Shown here one piece after another: positions 24,970 to 33,335 of a DNA stretch of 64,000 bases. Every line of letters begins with the position of its first letter. Positions within the stretch are counted from its first letter, which is position 1. Source of the stretch: Planctomycetota bacterium (GTDB taxonomy: Bacteria > Planctomycetota > Planctomycetia > Pirellulales > Pirellulaceae); the NCBI GenBank assembly GCA_016872775.1, contig VGZA01000008.1:1-64000 (forward strand), in the 5' to 3' direction. A program made the position numbers and the translations under genes. Below the pieces are notes generated by a model that was not told where the DNA came from, searched no databases, and saw only the letters and a list, made by a program, of their open reading frames with translations.

Positions 24970-25815
24970 TCAACTGCTGGCGCTGCGGTAGCGCTGCAAT
25001 GCCAGCTGGAAGATCCATCGCGAAGTGCCCAGTGCGGCGGCAGTCGCGAGCAGCGTGAAGAGCGCCAACCAGAAATTCTCACCCCGTAATGGCTGCACCA
25101 GCAGTCGGGCGGGGACATTGATCACGACCAGCACCGGGATGATGAATGTGAATCCGATCCGCAGGGGCGTTCCCCAACGTCCGGAGTAGATTTCCATCGG
25201 ATACCGCGAGAAATTCGTGATGTAGAACCAGAAGTCGTAGAGCGACTGATTGCGGCCCATCCAGATGCTCATCGCCGACAGCGCGATCATCAAGCTGTAG
25301 AGAATCATGACGCCGCACAGCACGTAAATCGGGTAAGCGATGGTGGTCCAGAGCGGAATTTCGATCGGATCGGACGCACGGGTCCGCAGCGTGTAGACGC
25401 TTACCGCAAGCAGGCCCAGTCCCAGCAGCAGGTTGGTGAGCGACGACCAGGAAACGCGTTGCAGGCTCACCAGAAACTGCGTGTCGATCGGCTTGAGCAA
25501 GGCGAAATCGAGTCCACCCGTGCGGATCATCTCGCTGAATTCCTCACAGTTCGGCATGAAGAACGCCTGCACCATGCTGTTGACGATCATCGTGGTGGAG
25601 AGGAATGCGTAGAATTCAAACTCACCCCAGCCGGTATTCGCGCCGATTTCCCGGGTGTAAAGGAAGATCAGTTTGTAGAAGCCGAGGTTCATCAGCGGCC
25701 AGGAGAGTGCCGCGATCGATTCGATGATGAAATGCGATCGGAACGTCATTTCGCGGACGAGACTGTTCCGCATGAAGGTCGAGAAAACCGCAAGATATTT
25801 CGCCCATTCCGACAT
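24970..25815 (-). CDS. ABC-2 family transporter permease (DUF990 type)
   Basis: The 281-residue protein has about six membrane segments: near 30-55 (IESIAALSWPLMNLGFYKLIF), 65-90, a hairpin near 118-145 (LLLGLGLLAVSVYTL), 152-180 (YPIYVLCGVMILYSLMIALS), 222-240 (FTFIIPVLVVINVPARLL) and 250-268. The MIRTGGLDFALLKPIDTQF loop is characteristic of the DUF990/ABC-2 permeases, which work as a pair with an ATPase. No ATPase adjoins it. The ATPase at 46035-47024 belongs to the matching subfamily but is 20 kb away. The substrate is unknown. The gene is divergent from the first TIM-barrel gene. Confidence 0.82.
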   Translation of the reverse strand: MSEWAKYLAVFSTFMRNSLVREMTFRSHFIIESIAALSWPLMNLGFYKLIFLYTREIGANTGWGEFEFYAFLSTTMIVNSMVQAFFMPNCEEFSEMIRTGGLDFALLKPIDTQFLVSLQRVSWSSLTNLLLGLGLLAVSVYTLRTRASDPIEIPLWTTIAYPIYVLCGVMILYSLMIALSAMSIWMGRNQSLYDFWFYITNFSRYPMEIYSGRWGTPLRIGFTFIIPVLVVINVPARLLVQPLRGENFWLALFTLLATAAALGTSRWIFQLALQRYRSASS

Positions 25816-25981
25816 GCCTTACCCCGTTGCCGAATTGTCAGTCTAACGAAGCGGCGCGAATTGCCAATGCTGCTTGGGGGTTGAGCATCCCTGAGTGGCG
25901 GGCTACGCTAAACACTAACGGGTTCGTTCCCGTCTTCGAGTCGCTTGCCATCCATCGCCTACCCCATCGCGAACCAACCCC

Positions 25982-26842
25982 ATGAAACTCGCTTTCAGCA
26001 GCAATGCCTACATGCATTTTTCGATCGAGGATACGATCAACAAAATTGCCGACTTGGGGTATTCCGGGATCGAGATCCTCGCCGACGTGCCCCACGCCTG
26101 GCCTGCCGGCTTGCTGGAGGAGCGCAAGCAGTCGATCCGCGAATCCCTGGCGCGACGCAATTTGCAAATCGCGAACATCAATGCGTTCATGATGAATGCG
26201 GTCGCCGACCCTCGCCAACCGTATTGGCATCCGGGCTGGACCGACCCCGACCCGCACTACCGGGCGATTCGCCGCGAGCACACCAAGCGCGCGCTGCATC
26301 TGGCGAAAGAGATCGGCGCACCCAATATCACCACGGAACCTGGGGGCCACCTGGCGCCCGGGCAGACCTGGGAATCGGCCGCGGCGATCTTCTACGAGGA
26401 ACTGATGCCATGCATCGAAGTCGCGGAGAAACTGCAGGTGCTGCTGTTGATCGAACCGGAGCCGGAACTGTTGATCGAGCGGTTCGGCGAGTACCTGCGA
26501 TTCATGGAACGGATCAAATCCCCCTGGGCGGGACTCAATTTTGATATCGGCCACGCCTACTGCGTGAGCGAAGATCCTCAGGACTGGGTGCAGCAGATGG
26601 CGCCCTACACGCGTCATTACCATTTCGAGGATATCGCGGCGACCCGCGTTCATCGGCACCTGATTCCGGGGCACGGCGCGATCGATTTTCGAGCGACCCT
26701 GCAGGCGATTCAGCGTACCGGCTACGATGGTTGGGTCACCGTAGAACTTTACCCCTATATCAACAACCCCGACGACGCGGCACACGAGGCGCGCGAGTAC
26801 CTTACTCGACTGATGCGGGAGTTGCGGATCGACGTGGAATAA
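25982..26842 (+). CDS. Sugar phosphate isomerase/epimerase-like TIM barrel (AP endonuclease family 2 fold)
   Basis: The 286-residue product is a xylose-isomerase-like barrel. MKLAFSSNAYMHFSIEDTI begins the first strand, GYSGIEILADVPHAWP the second, and metal-binding residues are expected in LLIEPEPELLIERF (Glu), NFDIGHAYCVSED (Asp, His), HYHFEDIAATRVHRHLIPGHG (His, Asp) and VTVELYPY (Glu). It precedes a UbiA-type prenyltransferase gene by 22 bp, and a second barrel of the same superfamily follows that, so the three probably form one unit. The substrate is unknown. The EbdD/EboE-like label is by neighbourhood only. Confidence 0.82.
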   Translation: MKLAFSSNAYMHFSIEDTINKIADLGYSGIEILADVPHAWPAGLLEERKQSIRESLARRNLQIANINAFMMNAVADPRQPYWHPGWTDPDPHYRAIRREHTKRALHLAKEIGAPNITTEPGGHLAPGQTWESAAAIFYEELMPCIEVAEKLQVLLLIEPEPELLIERFGEYLRFMERIKSPWAGLNFDIGHAYCVSEDPQDWVQQMAPYTRHYHFEDIAATRVHRHLIPGHGAIDFRATLQAIQRTGYDGWVTVELYPYINNPDDAAHEAREYLTRLMRELRIDVE

Positions 26843-26864
26843 CCGCCGGAATCCGGAGCCGACC

Positions 26865-27842
26865 ATGTCCACGGAGACGGTGCCGTCCAAATTCCTTTCG
26901 TACTTGCGGCTGTTCCGACTGCCGAATGTCTTCACGGCGTTTGCCGATATTGCGATGGGGTATTGCTTCGTCCGCGGCGCGGAACCACCCGACGGATCCC
27001 TGGCGGGACTGCTGATTGCCTCGGGCGCGATCTATGTCGCCGGAATGGTGTTGAACGACGTCTACGACGTGGAAGTCGATCGCATCGAGCGTCCACGGCG
27101 GCCGCTGCCTTCCGGCGCGATTGAACTCGGCTGGGCTCGTCAATTGGGCTACGCACTCCTCCTGATCGGCATCGCTGCCGCCTGGCTGGCGCCCTGGCTC
27201 GCCAGCCGGTTGCCCGCCGGATCGGGCCTTTGGCGCAGCGGAGTGGTCGGCAGCCTGCTGGCTGGCTGCGTTGTGCTTTATGATCGGCTGGCCAAGCAGA
27301 CTCCCCTGGGCCCGCTGGTGATGGGAAGTTGCCGGCTGCTGAACGTACTCTTGGGCATGAGCGCAGCGGTCGATCCGCATGCGGCCGAATCGGCCCTCTT
27401 CTGGGGATACACCGCGCCGCAGTTGGCCGTGGCAGCGGGGATCGGCACCTACATCACCGGGGTGACGATTTTCGCACGCGGGGAAGCGGCAATGAGTCAT
27501 CGTGTTTTGCTCGCCCTGGGACTGCTGGTGATGGCGGGTGGATTTGTGCTGCTGGCGAAATTCCCCGATCTCGGCATGACGCGCCGTTTGGCGATGTCGC
27601 AGCCCAAGTGGTGGCCACTGTTGATCACAGTACTCGCCGTATTCATCGTTCGACCGGCACTGCGCTCGCTCGTAAATCCCAGGCCGGCGGTCGTCCAGGC
27701 GGCGGTCAAACACCTGATTATCTCGCTCATCACTCTGGACGCGGTCTTGACCTTCGCCGCCGCGGGGATGGGACCATCGTTGATCGTGCTGGCGCTGCTG
27801 GCCCCGATGCTGCTGCTCGGTCGCTGGGTTTACTCCACATGA
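26865..27842 (+). CDS. UbiA-type prenyltransferase, EboC-like
   Basis: A 325-residue membrane protein with about eight or nine helices. LFRLPNVFTAFADIAMGYCF (16-35) is the usual first helix. The first Asp-rich motif, NDVYDVEVDRIERPRRPLPS (64-83 region), binds prenyl diphosphate via Mg2+. The second Asp-rich motif is degenerate: YDRLAKQTPLGPLVMGSCR keeps one Asp. UbiA enzymes transfer a prenyl group to an aromatic or other acceptor in the membrane. The DVYDVEVDRIERP text is the form I associate with EboC of the eustigmatophyte/bacterial ebo clusters, but eboA, eboB, eboD and eboF are not here. It follows GGAG by six bases and its stop overlaps the next start (ATGA). Confidence 0.82.
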   Translation: MSTETVPSKFLSYLRLFRLPNVFTAFADIAMGYCFVRGAEPPDGSLAGLLIASGAIYVAGMVLNDVYDVEVDRIERPRRPLPSGAIELGWARQLGYALLLIGIAAAWLAPWLASRLPAGSGLWRSGVVGSLLAGCVVLYDRLAKQTPLGPLVMGSCRLLNVLLGMSAAVDPHAAESALFWGYTAPQLAVAAGIGTYITGVTIFARGEAAMSHRVLLALGLLVMAGGFVLLAKFPDLGMTRRLAMSQPKWWPLLITVLAVFIVRPALRSLVNPRPAVVQAAVKHLIISLITLDAVLTFAAAGMGPSLIVLALLAPMLLLGRWVYST

Positions 27843-28672
27843 TGCGACTCGGGTACAACACCAATGGCCTGTCGCATCACGAGCCGTTTCGAGCACTCGA
27901 ACTCCTGGCAGAGATCGGCTACCAGAGCGTGGCATGGACGCTCGACCGTGGCTGGCTGGACCCATTCGACCTGAGTCTACCGCGACAATGCGAGCGACTG
28001 CGACGGCGGCTGGAACAACTCGGCATGCACTCGGTCCTGGAGACTGGTGCCCGGTTCCTGCTCGATCAGGAACGCAAACATGAACCGACGCTCGTTTCAG
28101 ACGATCCGGCCGATCGAAACCGCCGCGTTCAGTTTCTGCGCCGCGCGATCGACATCGCGACCGATCTGGGCAGTGACTGCCTGTCGCTCTGGTCTGGAAC
28201 CGTCAATCACCACGCCGATAACGCTTTGGCGATGGACCGACTTCGCAGCGGGCTCGAACGAGTGGTTCGTCATGCCGAGCACCGCGGGGTGACGATCGGG
28301 TTCGAACCGGAACCTGGAATGTTGATCGACACCATGGCCCAATTTGAACGCCTGATGGCGGAGTTTCCCCAGTCGGTCTTCCAGCTGACGCTGGATGTCG
28401 GTCATCTGCACTGTCTGGGTGAGGTCCCGATCCCACCCGTCATCGATCGGTATGGGGCCCGAATCGTCAATATCCACCTGGAAGATATGCGTCGTGGCGT
28501 CCACGACCACCTGATGTTTGGCGAAGGGGAAATCGAGTTTTCACCGATCTTCGCCGCCTTGCGACGCGTCGGTTACCAGGGAGGCGTGCATGTGGAACTG
28601 AGTCGTCACGGCCATGTCGCGCCGCTGGCCGCTCGCCAGGCCTATGAATTTCTCGCACCGTTGTTATCCTGA
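27839..28672 (+). CDS. Second sugar phosphate isomerase/epimerase-like TIM barrel
   Basis: 277 residues, starting with an ATG that overlaps the prenyltransferase stop by four bases. Opening MRLGYNTNGLSHHEPFRALE and GYQSVAWTLDRGWLDPF are typical first strands. Predicted metal ligands lie in IGFEPEPGMLIDTM (Glu), LTLDVGHLHCLGEV (Asp/His), VNIHLEDMRRGVHDHLMFGEG (His, Asp) and GVHVELSRHGH (Glu). It resembles the barrel at 25982-26842 in plan but differs in detail, so it is a paralogous family member rather than a recent duplicate. The tight overlap with the UbiA gene supports a shared pathway. Confidence 0.82.
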   Translation: MMRLGYNTNGLSHHEPFRALELLAEIGYQSVAWTLDRGWLDPFDLSLPRQCERLRRRLEQLGMHSVLETGARFLLDQERKHEPTLVSDDPADRNRRVQFLRRAIDIATDLGSDCLSLWSGTVNHHADNALAMDRLRSGLERVVRHAEHRGVTIGFEPEPGMLIDTMAQFERLMAEFPQSVFQLTLDVGHLHCLGEVPIPPVIDRYGARIVNIHLEDMRRGVHDHLMFGEGEIEFSPIFAALRRVGYQGGVHVELSRHGHVAPLAARQAYEFLAPLLS

Positions 28673-28726
28673 CGTCGCTCTGAAACCCGTTCCGATCGCC
28701 TCTTGAAAGCCGATGAAAGGACCCGC

Positions 28727-29338
28727 ATGTCGACCGAACAGCTTTCACCGCTGCAGCAACGCAAGAAGGAAATCCGTGAAAAAGCGCATGCTGCCCGGAA
28801 TGCGCAGGAAAATAAGGACGAATTGAGCCGTCGGATCGTCGACCGATTCGTGAAGCTGCCGGAGTACCATCGGGCCGGCACCGTGATGTTCTACGTCGAT
28901 GTGCGAAGCGAAGTCCGCACGCGTCAGCATTTTCCCCAGGCACTGTCGAGCGGCAAAAGAATTGTTATTCCGTATTGTGTGGACGGTGAACTGGAACTGT
29001 TCCACCTGGAATCGATGGACGAATTGGAATTGGGGATGTACCGCATCCTCGAACCGAAGCCCGAGCTGCGGTCGGTCCCGCACAAGAAAGTGCGGATCGA
29101 AAGCCTCGACTTGATCATGGTCCCGGGCGTGGCATTTGATCGTCAGGGCGGACGATCCGGGCACGGCAAAGGGTACTACGACAAATTGCTGGAGCACGCG
29201 CGCCAGGACGCGCCGCTGGTGGCGCTGGCGTTCGAATGCCAGATCTTTGACGACATTCCCACCCAGGAGCACGACGTCTATATGGACATGGTGATCACGG
29301 AATCGACGATTTATCGCGGCCGTGGCCGCCGGCAATAA
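28727..29338 (+). CDS. 5-formyltetrahydrofolate cyclo-ligase
   Basis: Converts 5-formyl-THF to 5,10-methenyl-THF using ATP. The 203-residue product ends with the family signature MVPGVAFDRQGGRSGHGKGY, then YDKLLE. Earlier elements include QRKKEIREKAHAARNAQ in the N-terminal helix and FYVDVRSEVRT plus KRIVIPYCVDGELELF near the substrate pocket. The ATG follows AAAGGA by five bases; an upstream in-frame ATG at 28703 has no site. It starts 54 bp after the second TIM barrel and may share its transcript. Functionally it belongs with thyA-folA elsewhere in the window. Confidence 0.93.
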   Translation: MSTEQLSPLQQRKKEIREKAHAARNAQENKDELSRRIVDRFVKLPEYHRAGTVMFYVDVRSEVRTRQHFPQALSSGKRIVIPYCVDGELELFHLESMDELELGMYRILEPKPELRSVPHKKVRIESLDLIMVPGVAFDRQGGRSGHGKGYYDKLLEHARQDAPLVALAFECQIFDDIPTQEHDVYMDMVITESTIYRGRGRRQ

Positions 29339-29412
29339 GACGACGGACCGGGAGGCATGGATCCTTGGAGGGTTTTAGGCGAGCGTTTCATTGATCCACG
29401 TGTATCGACACC

Positions 29413-30909
29413 ATGAGTCACCGACAAGCAATCGTTCTGGGCATAGATATCACGACCAGTGAACTGGCGCTGGCGGTGCGCGACGCCGACGGTAACGAGG
29501 GGTTCGCCGCCACGAAGATGCGCGGAGTGGTCCATTGGCGCGACGATCCGCGGTTTCCCGGATTCGACCTCGCGGAACTTCCCGGCATGATCGGCGAACT
29601 GCTCGACCGGCTGGAATCCGAAGGCTGGACTTTTTCCAGCGAGGGACCAGTGCCCCGCATGATGTCCGTTTCCTGCCGCCAGCACGACATGGTGCTGTTG
29701 GACCATAGCGGTGCGCTGCTGATGCCGGCCCTGAGCTGGCAGTGCAACGCGGCCTCGGCAGAAGTCGGCTGGCTGCGCGAACGGGGCGTGGAGCAGACGG
29801 TTGGTCCGATTGCCGAGCGGTTCGTGTTGCCGAAACTCCGCTGCGTCTTGAACCAAGAACCGGCGTTGCGCGATCGATTATCGACCGTGTTCATGACCGG
29901 CGACTGGCTGGCAATGGTTTTGACCGGCGAGCGAACCATCAGTGCATCGGATGCGTTAAGCAACGGATTGCTTGCCCAGTCGACTCGCCAGAAGGACGAT
30001 GGGGTGTTCGAGTCTGCCGGGTTCTCGCCCGCCTGGTTCCCGGTTGTTGTGCGCAGCCGCGATCGGATCGGACCTGTGGTGGAGCGGTCGCAGACGCCGG
30101 CAGCCTGGAGCCGTATTGCGTCGCGACTCGAGGGTTGGCAATTTGCAGCCGGTTTGGGAGACAACCATGCTTCGGCGGTCGGCTGCGGGATGACCGACGA
30201 TTATCGGACCTTAGTCGTTTCGGCTGGCACCAGTGGTACGATCAACTACGCTTGCCCACGCCATGTATCGGATGCGTTTCATGGCGACGCGATGCGATTT
30301 GAATTCTACGACCAGGGGACGTTGCTGTTGTCGATGCTGGCGGATTGCGCCGCCTGGTACAATCGATTTCTCGAGACGTTTTCGCCGGGCCCGCCGGACC
30401 ACCAGCGGTGGAACGAGCTGGCCGCCGCCAGCGACTGGAAGCGCCTGCGCCGCATCGCGCATGACGACCGAACGCACGTTGAGGTCTATCCGGACGACTT
30501 TCGGCAATGGGCTGTTGGAGAACAGGTTGCATCAACTCAGTTTTCCATCGTCGTCGAGCTGCTGGTGCGAATGCGGGAGATGGTCCAGGCATTGCCGCCT
30601 GCCAGTGTGCGCACGATTGTGTTGACGGGCGGACTCAGCCAATCGACGTTCTTTCAACAGGTATTTCGAACCAGTGTCGAGTTTCTGGTGCCCGGCGCGG
30701 CGGTTCGGGTAAGTGCGCGAAGTGGGCCATTGCGCTATAAAACGTCGGCCTATGGCGCGATGATCAATGCCGAATTGCCATTACATCCTCGCCGGCTCGC
30801 CGCAATCCACGATCAACCGAATCTGTTTCCGCAACGCGAATGCGCCGCGGTTGCCGACCAGGGCCAGGCCGAAACGTTGCGTTCTTTGCTGCGGGCGAAC
30901 GGTTTGTAA
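29413..30909 (+). CDS. FGGY-family carbohydrate kinase
   Basis: The 498-residue sugar kinase has two actin-like domains. VLGIDITTSELALAV (8-22) is phosphate 1; MSVSCRQHDMVLLD and ALSWQCNAASAEV follow. TGDWLAMVLTGERTISASDA and GLGDNHASAVGCGM are substrate and hinge segments, VVSAGTSGTI is phosphate 2, and TIVLTGGLSQSTFFQQV the adenosine motif. FGGY kinases phosphorylate pentoses, pentitols, glycerol and others; the pattern is closest to xylulokinase-like members, but the usual GTxD-type signature is altered, so the substrate is left open. It is convergent with the ABC exporter gene, which starts about 110 bp beyond its stop. Confidence 0.87.
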   Translation: MSHRQAIVLGIDITTSELALAVRDADGNEGFAATKMRGVVHWRDDPRFPGFDLAELPGMIGELLDRLESEGWTFSSEGPVPRMMSVSCRQHDMVLLDHSGALLMPALSWQCNAASAEVGWLRERGVEQTVGPIAERFVLPKLRCVLNQEPALRDRLSTVFMTGDWLAMVLTGERTISASDALSNGLLAQSTRQKDDGVFESAGFSPAWFPVVVRSRDRIGPVVERSQTPAAWSRIASRLEGWQFAAGLGDNHASAVGCGMTDDYRTLVVSAGTSGTINYACPRHVSDAFHGDAMRFEFYDQGTLLLSMLADCAAWYNRFLETFSPGPPDHQRWNELAAASDWKRLRRIAHDDRTHVEVYPDDFRQWAVGEQVASTQFSIVVELLVRMREMVQALPPASVRTIVLTGGLSQSTFFQQVFRTSVEFLVPGAAVRVSARSGPLRYKTSAYGAMINAELPLHPRRLAAIHDQPNLFPQRECAAVADQGQAETLRSLLRANGL

Positions 30910-31018
30910 CTCGCAACTTTTTTCGAGCTGGGATCCGCCCGCGTCTCGTAACCCGCCGTTGACGCCTGACTCCGCCCCGCGATCGGCCGATGCCCGCGAC
31001 GACTTGCGGGTGGCCTGG

Positions 31019-32992
31019 TCAGGCCGACTGCCGGAATTGAATCTCGTGCAGGCGGCGGTAGAGTTCGCAGCGCTCCAGGAGTTCGTCGTGCCGGCCGATA
31101 TCGACGATTTCACCAGCGTCCATTACGAGCACTCGATCGGCGAGCGCCAGAGTGGAAAGCCGATGGGTGATCATGATCGCCGTCCGCCCGCGGACAAACT
31201 CTTCCAGCACTTTGTGGATCAGTTGTTCACTCTCCAGATCGACCTGGCTGGTCGCCTCGTCCAGAATCAATATCGCCGGGTCTCTGAGGATCGCTCGCGC
31301 CAGGGCAATCCGCTGCCGTTGGCCGCCGGACAACTTGCAGCCGCCCTGCCCCACGCGCGTCGCATAGCCTGCCTCAAGCTTTTCGCCGATGAATTGGTGG
31401 GCGTGCGCTTTTCGCGCCGCCTCGATCACCTCGTCGTCGCTGGCATGCGGTGAACCGTAGCGAATGTTATTCATCACGGTGTCGTCGAAAAGCTGCGTAT
31501 GTTGTGTCACCAGCCCGATCCGGGACCGCAGCTCGCGTACGCGAAATTCGCGAATATCGACGCCATCCATCAGCACCGCGCCGACTACCGGATCGAAGAA
31601 CCGCGGCACCATGTTCACCAGCGTTGTCTTACCACATCCATTCGAGCCGACAATCGCGATCGTTTCGCCCGCTTTCAGTTCCAAATCGATGCCACGCAAC
31701 ACCGGCCGTTCCGGAGTGTAGTGGTAATGAACCTGCTTGAATTGCAGACGCAGGAAATGGTCCGGCATCGGGCGAGGGTTCTTCGGATCGACGATCGACG
31801 GTTGGGAATCGACCAGGCCGAAAACTCGTTCCGAAGCCGCCACTGCGCCTTGGATCGCCGAGTAAATCTCGGAGAGCTTCCGCACTGGATCGCTGATCCC
31901 GGCCAGTAATCCGTAAAAAACCAGCAGCAACTTCGGGTCCAGCGGCCGGTCGGTCATGCGGATACCGAAAATGTACATTTCCTGTGTCAGAGCAAGGTAC
32001 GCCCCGGTCACGAGCGCCAACGAGATCACACTGATTCCGAGCACTTCCGTGATCGGCTTCGTTAGCGCGTTGTAGAACGTCAATTTCATCGAGTTCGCCA
32101 GGAACTGCTTGGCCGAACGATGGAATCGCCGTCGCTCGTGCCGCTCCATCGTGAACGCCTTGACGGTCTGAATCCCGTTGAACGACTCGCTCACGACGCC
32201 GTACATTCGCGAGATTTCCTCCATCCCCCGTCGGCTGGCTCGCTTGATCGACTGCGAGAGCCGCTTGATCAGAAACAAGGCCAACGGAGCGAGGATCAGC
32301 GAGAACAACAGGAGTTGCCAGCAGATCAGCGACGCCAGCACGAGGCAGCAGAGCATCTTTAGCGGCTCGCGGATCGCGCTGCCGAAAAGCTGGTTCAGGC
32401 CGCCCGCAACATTGCCCGTGTCATGCATGAGTCGGCTGAGCAGCGCGCTCGTCCCCTTGTCGCCGAATTCCCTTACGTCCAGTCGCAGCACCTTGCGAAA
32501 ACAGTGTTTGCGCAGGTCGAACATCATGCGGTGGACGAGCCGCTCCACGAGCATCATATTCGCCATCAGGAACCCGTCTTTTACGAGCGTTCCGACGACC
32601 AGCGCCATGACAATGACCACCAGCGTTGGAAACGGCGACGACGGCAAATAGCCGTGGATCCAAGGCTGGAGCCGCTCCAGGAACCCCACCACCTGCAGTT
32701 CGGCCTGAAGGTGAACTTCGTTCAGTTGACGTGCCTTCGGATCGTCGGATTCGCCACGAGCGGCTGCCGCCAGATCTTGCTCCAATTCATCGATTCTTCC
32801 GCGGCTTGTTTCCAGCTTGCGGTCGACCCAGTCGTGCAGTGATTTCCGTTCGAAGACGACTTCCATGAACGGGTAGACAATGCCGATATTACCGCCCCAG
32901 AAAGCGGCAACGGCCAGCGAGGAGACAACGATGCCGAGCACCATCCAGCGATAGCGCCCTGCCAATCGTAAGACTCGAAAGAAGTTCGTCAT
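31019..32992 (-). CDS. ABC exporter, MsbA/multidrug type (fused membrane and ATPase domains)
   Basis: A 657-residue half-transporter that should work as a homodimer in the inner membrane. Six membrane helices occupy ~1-385, with an unusually long, charged loop after helix 1 (about 46-115; SRGRIDELEQDLAAAARGES looks coiled coil). The nucleotide-binding domain has Walker A GSNGCGKTT (449-457), Q-loop LVTQHTQLF, signature LSGGQRQR (554-561), Walker B AILILDEATS, and the switch His in MITHRLSTL. Lipid flippases such as MsbA have this design. With lpxD/lpxI in the genome, a lipid A or lipid-linked substrate is plausible, but drug export is equally possible. No ribosome-binding site is obvious. Confidence 0.88.
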   Translation of the reverse strand: MTNFFRVLRLAGRYRWMVLGIVVSSLAVAAFWGGNIGIVYPFMEVVFERKSLHDWVDRKLETSRGRIDELEQDLAAAARGESDDPKARQLNEVHLQAELQVVGFLERLQPWIHGYLPSSPFPTLVVIVMALVVGTLVKDGFLMANMMLVERLVHRMMFDLRKHCFRKVLRLDVREFGDKGTSALLSRLMHDTGNVAGGLNQLFGSAIREPLKMLCCLVLASLICWQLLLFSLILAPLALFLIKRLSQSIKRASRRGMEEISRMYGVVSESFNGIQTVKAFTMERHERRRFHRSAKQFLANSMKLTFYNALTKPITEVLGISVISLALVTGAYLALTQEMYIFGIRMTDRPLDPKLLLVFYGLLAGISDPVRKLSEIYSAIQGAVAASERVFGLVDSQPSIVDPKNPRPMPDHFLRLQFKQVHYHYTPERPVLRGIDLELKAGETIAIVGSNGCGKTTLVNMVPRFFDPVVGAVLMDGVDIREFRVRELRSRIGLVTQHTQLFDDTVMNNIRYGSPHASDDEVIEAARKAHAHQFIGEKLEAGYATRVGQGGCKLSGGQRQRIALARAILRDPAILILDEATSQVDLESEQLIHKVLEEFVRGRTAIMITHRLSTLALADRVLVMDAGEIVDIGRHDELLERCELYRRLHEIQFRQSA

Positions 32993-33335
32993 CGCCGCAG
33001 ACCATCCTTGGTGTGACAGCGTTTTATCAGAGCAGTGCTATTTGGCCAATACGAACCGGACAGGAGGCGATGTAGCGAGGGTCGGTGGGTCGACACTCCG
33101 ACGCCCGCCGAGACCGCAACCGCAGGCATCTTGTGGCTTCTTCGGGGTAAAGAAACGGCGACTCCCGCGAACACTTGGAAGAAAACTCATCAAAAACTGA
33201 CGAACGTCAATTTTGATCTTGACTCGCCATTTCTTTGCGGTTCAATCCGCCTTGATACGGACGGCACGTACTTCCGGGCACTGTTCCATCCGTTTTTCCG
33301 CGGCATTGGTGGGTTTCGGAGAACCTCGTCTCCTC
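32993..33335. other. Gene-free stretch between rnr and ABC exporter genes
   Basis: About 340 bp between the stop of rnr and the ABC exporter start, both on the minus strand. No repeat, hairpin with T run, or credible reading frame was seen. It should contain the exporter promoter. Confidence 0.4.
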
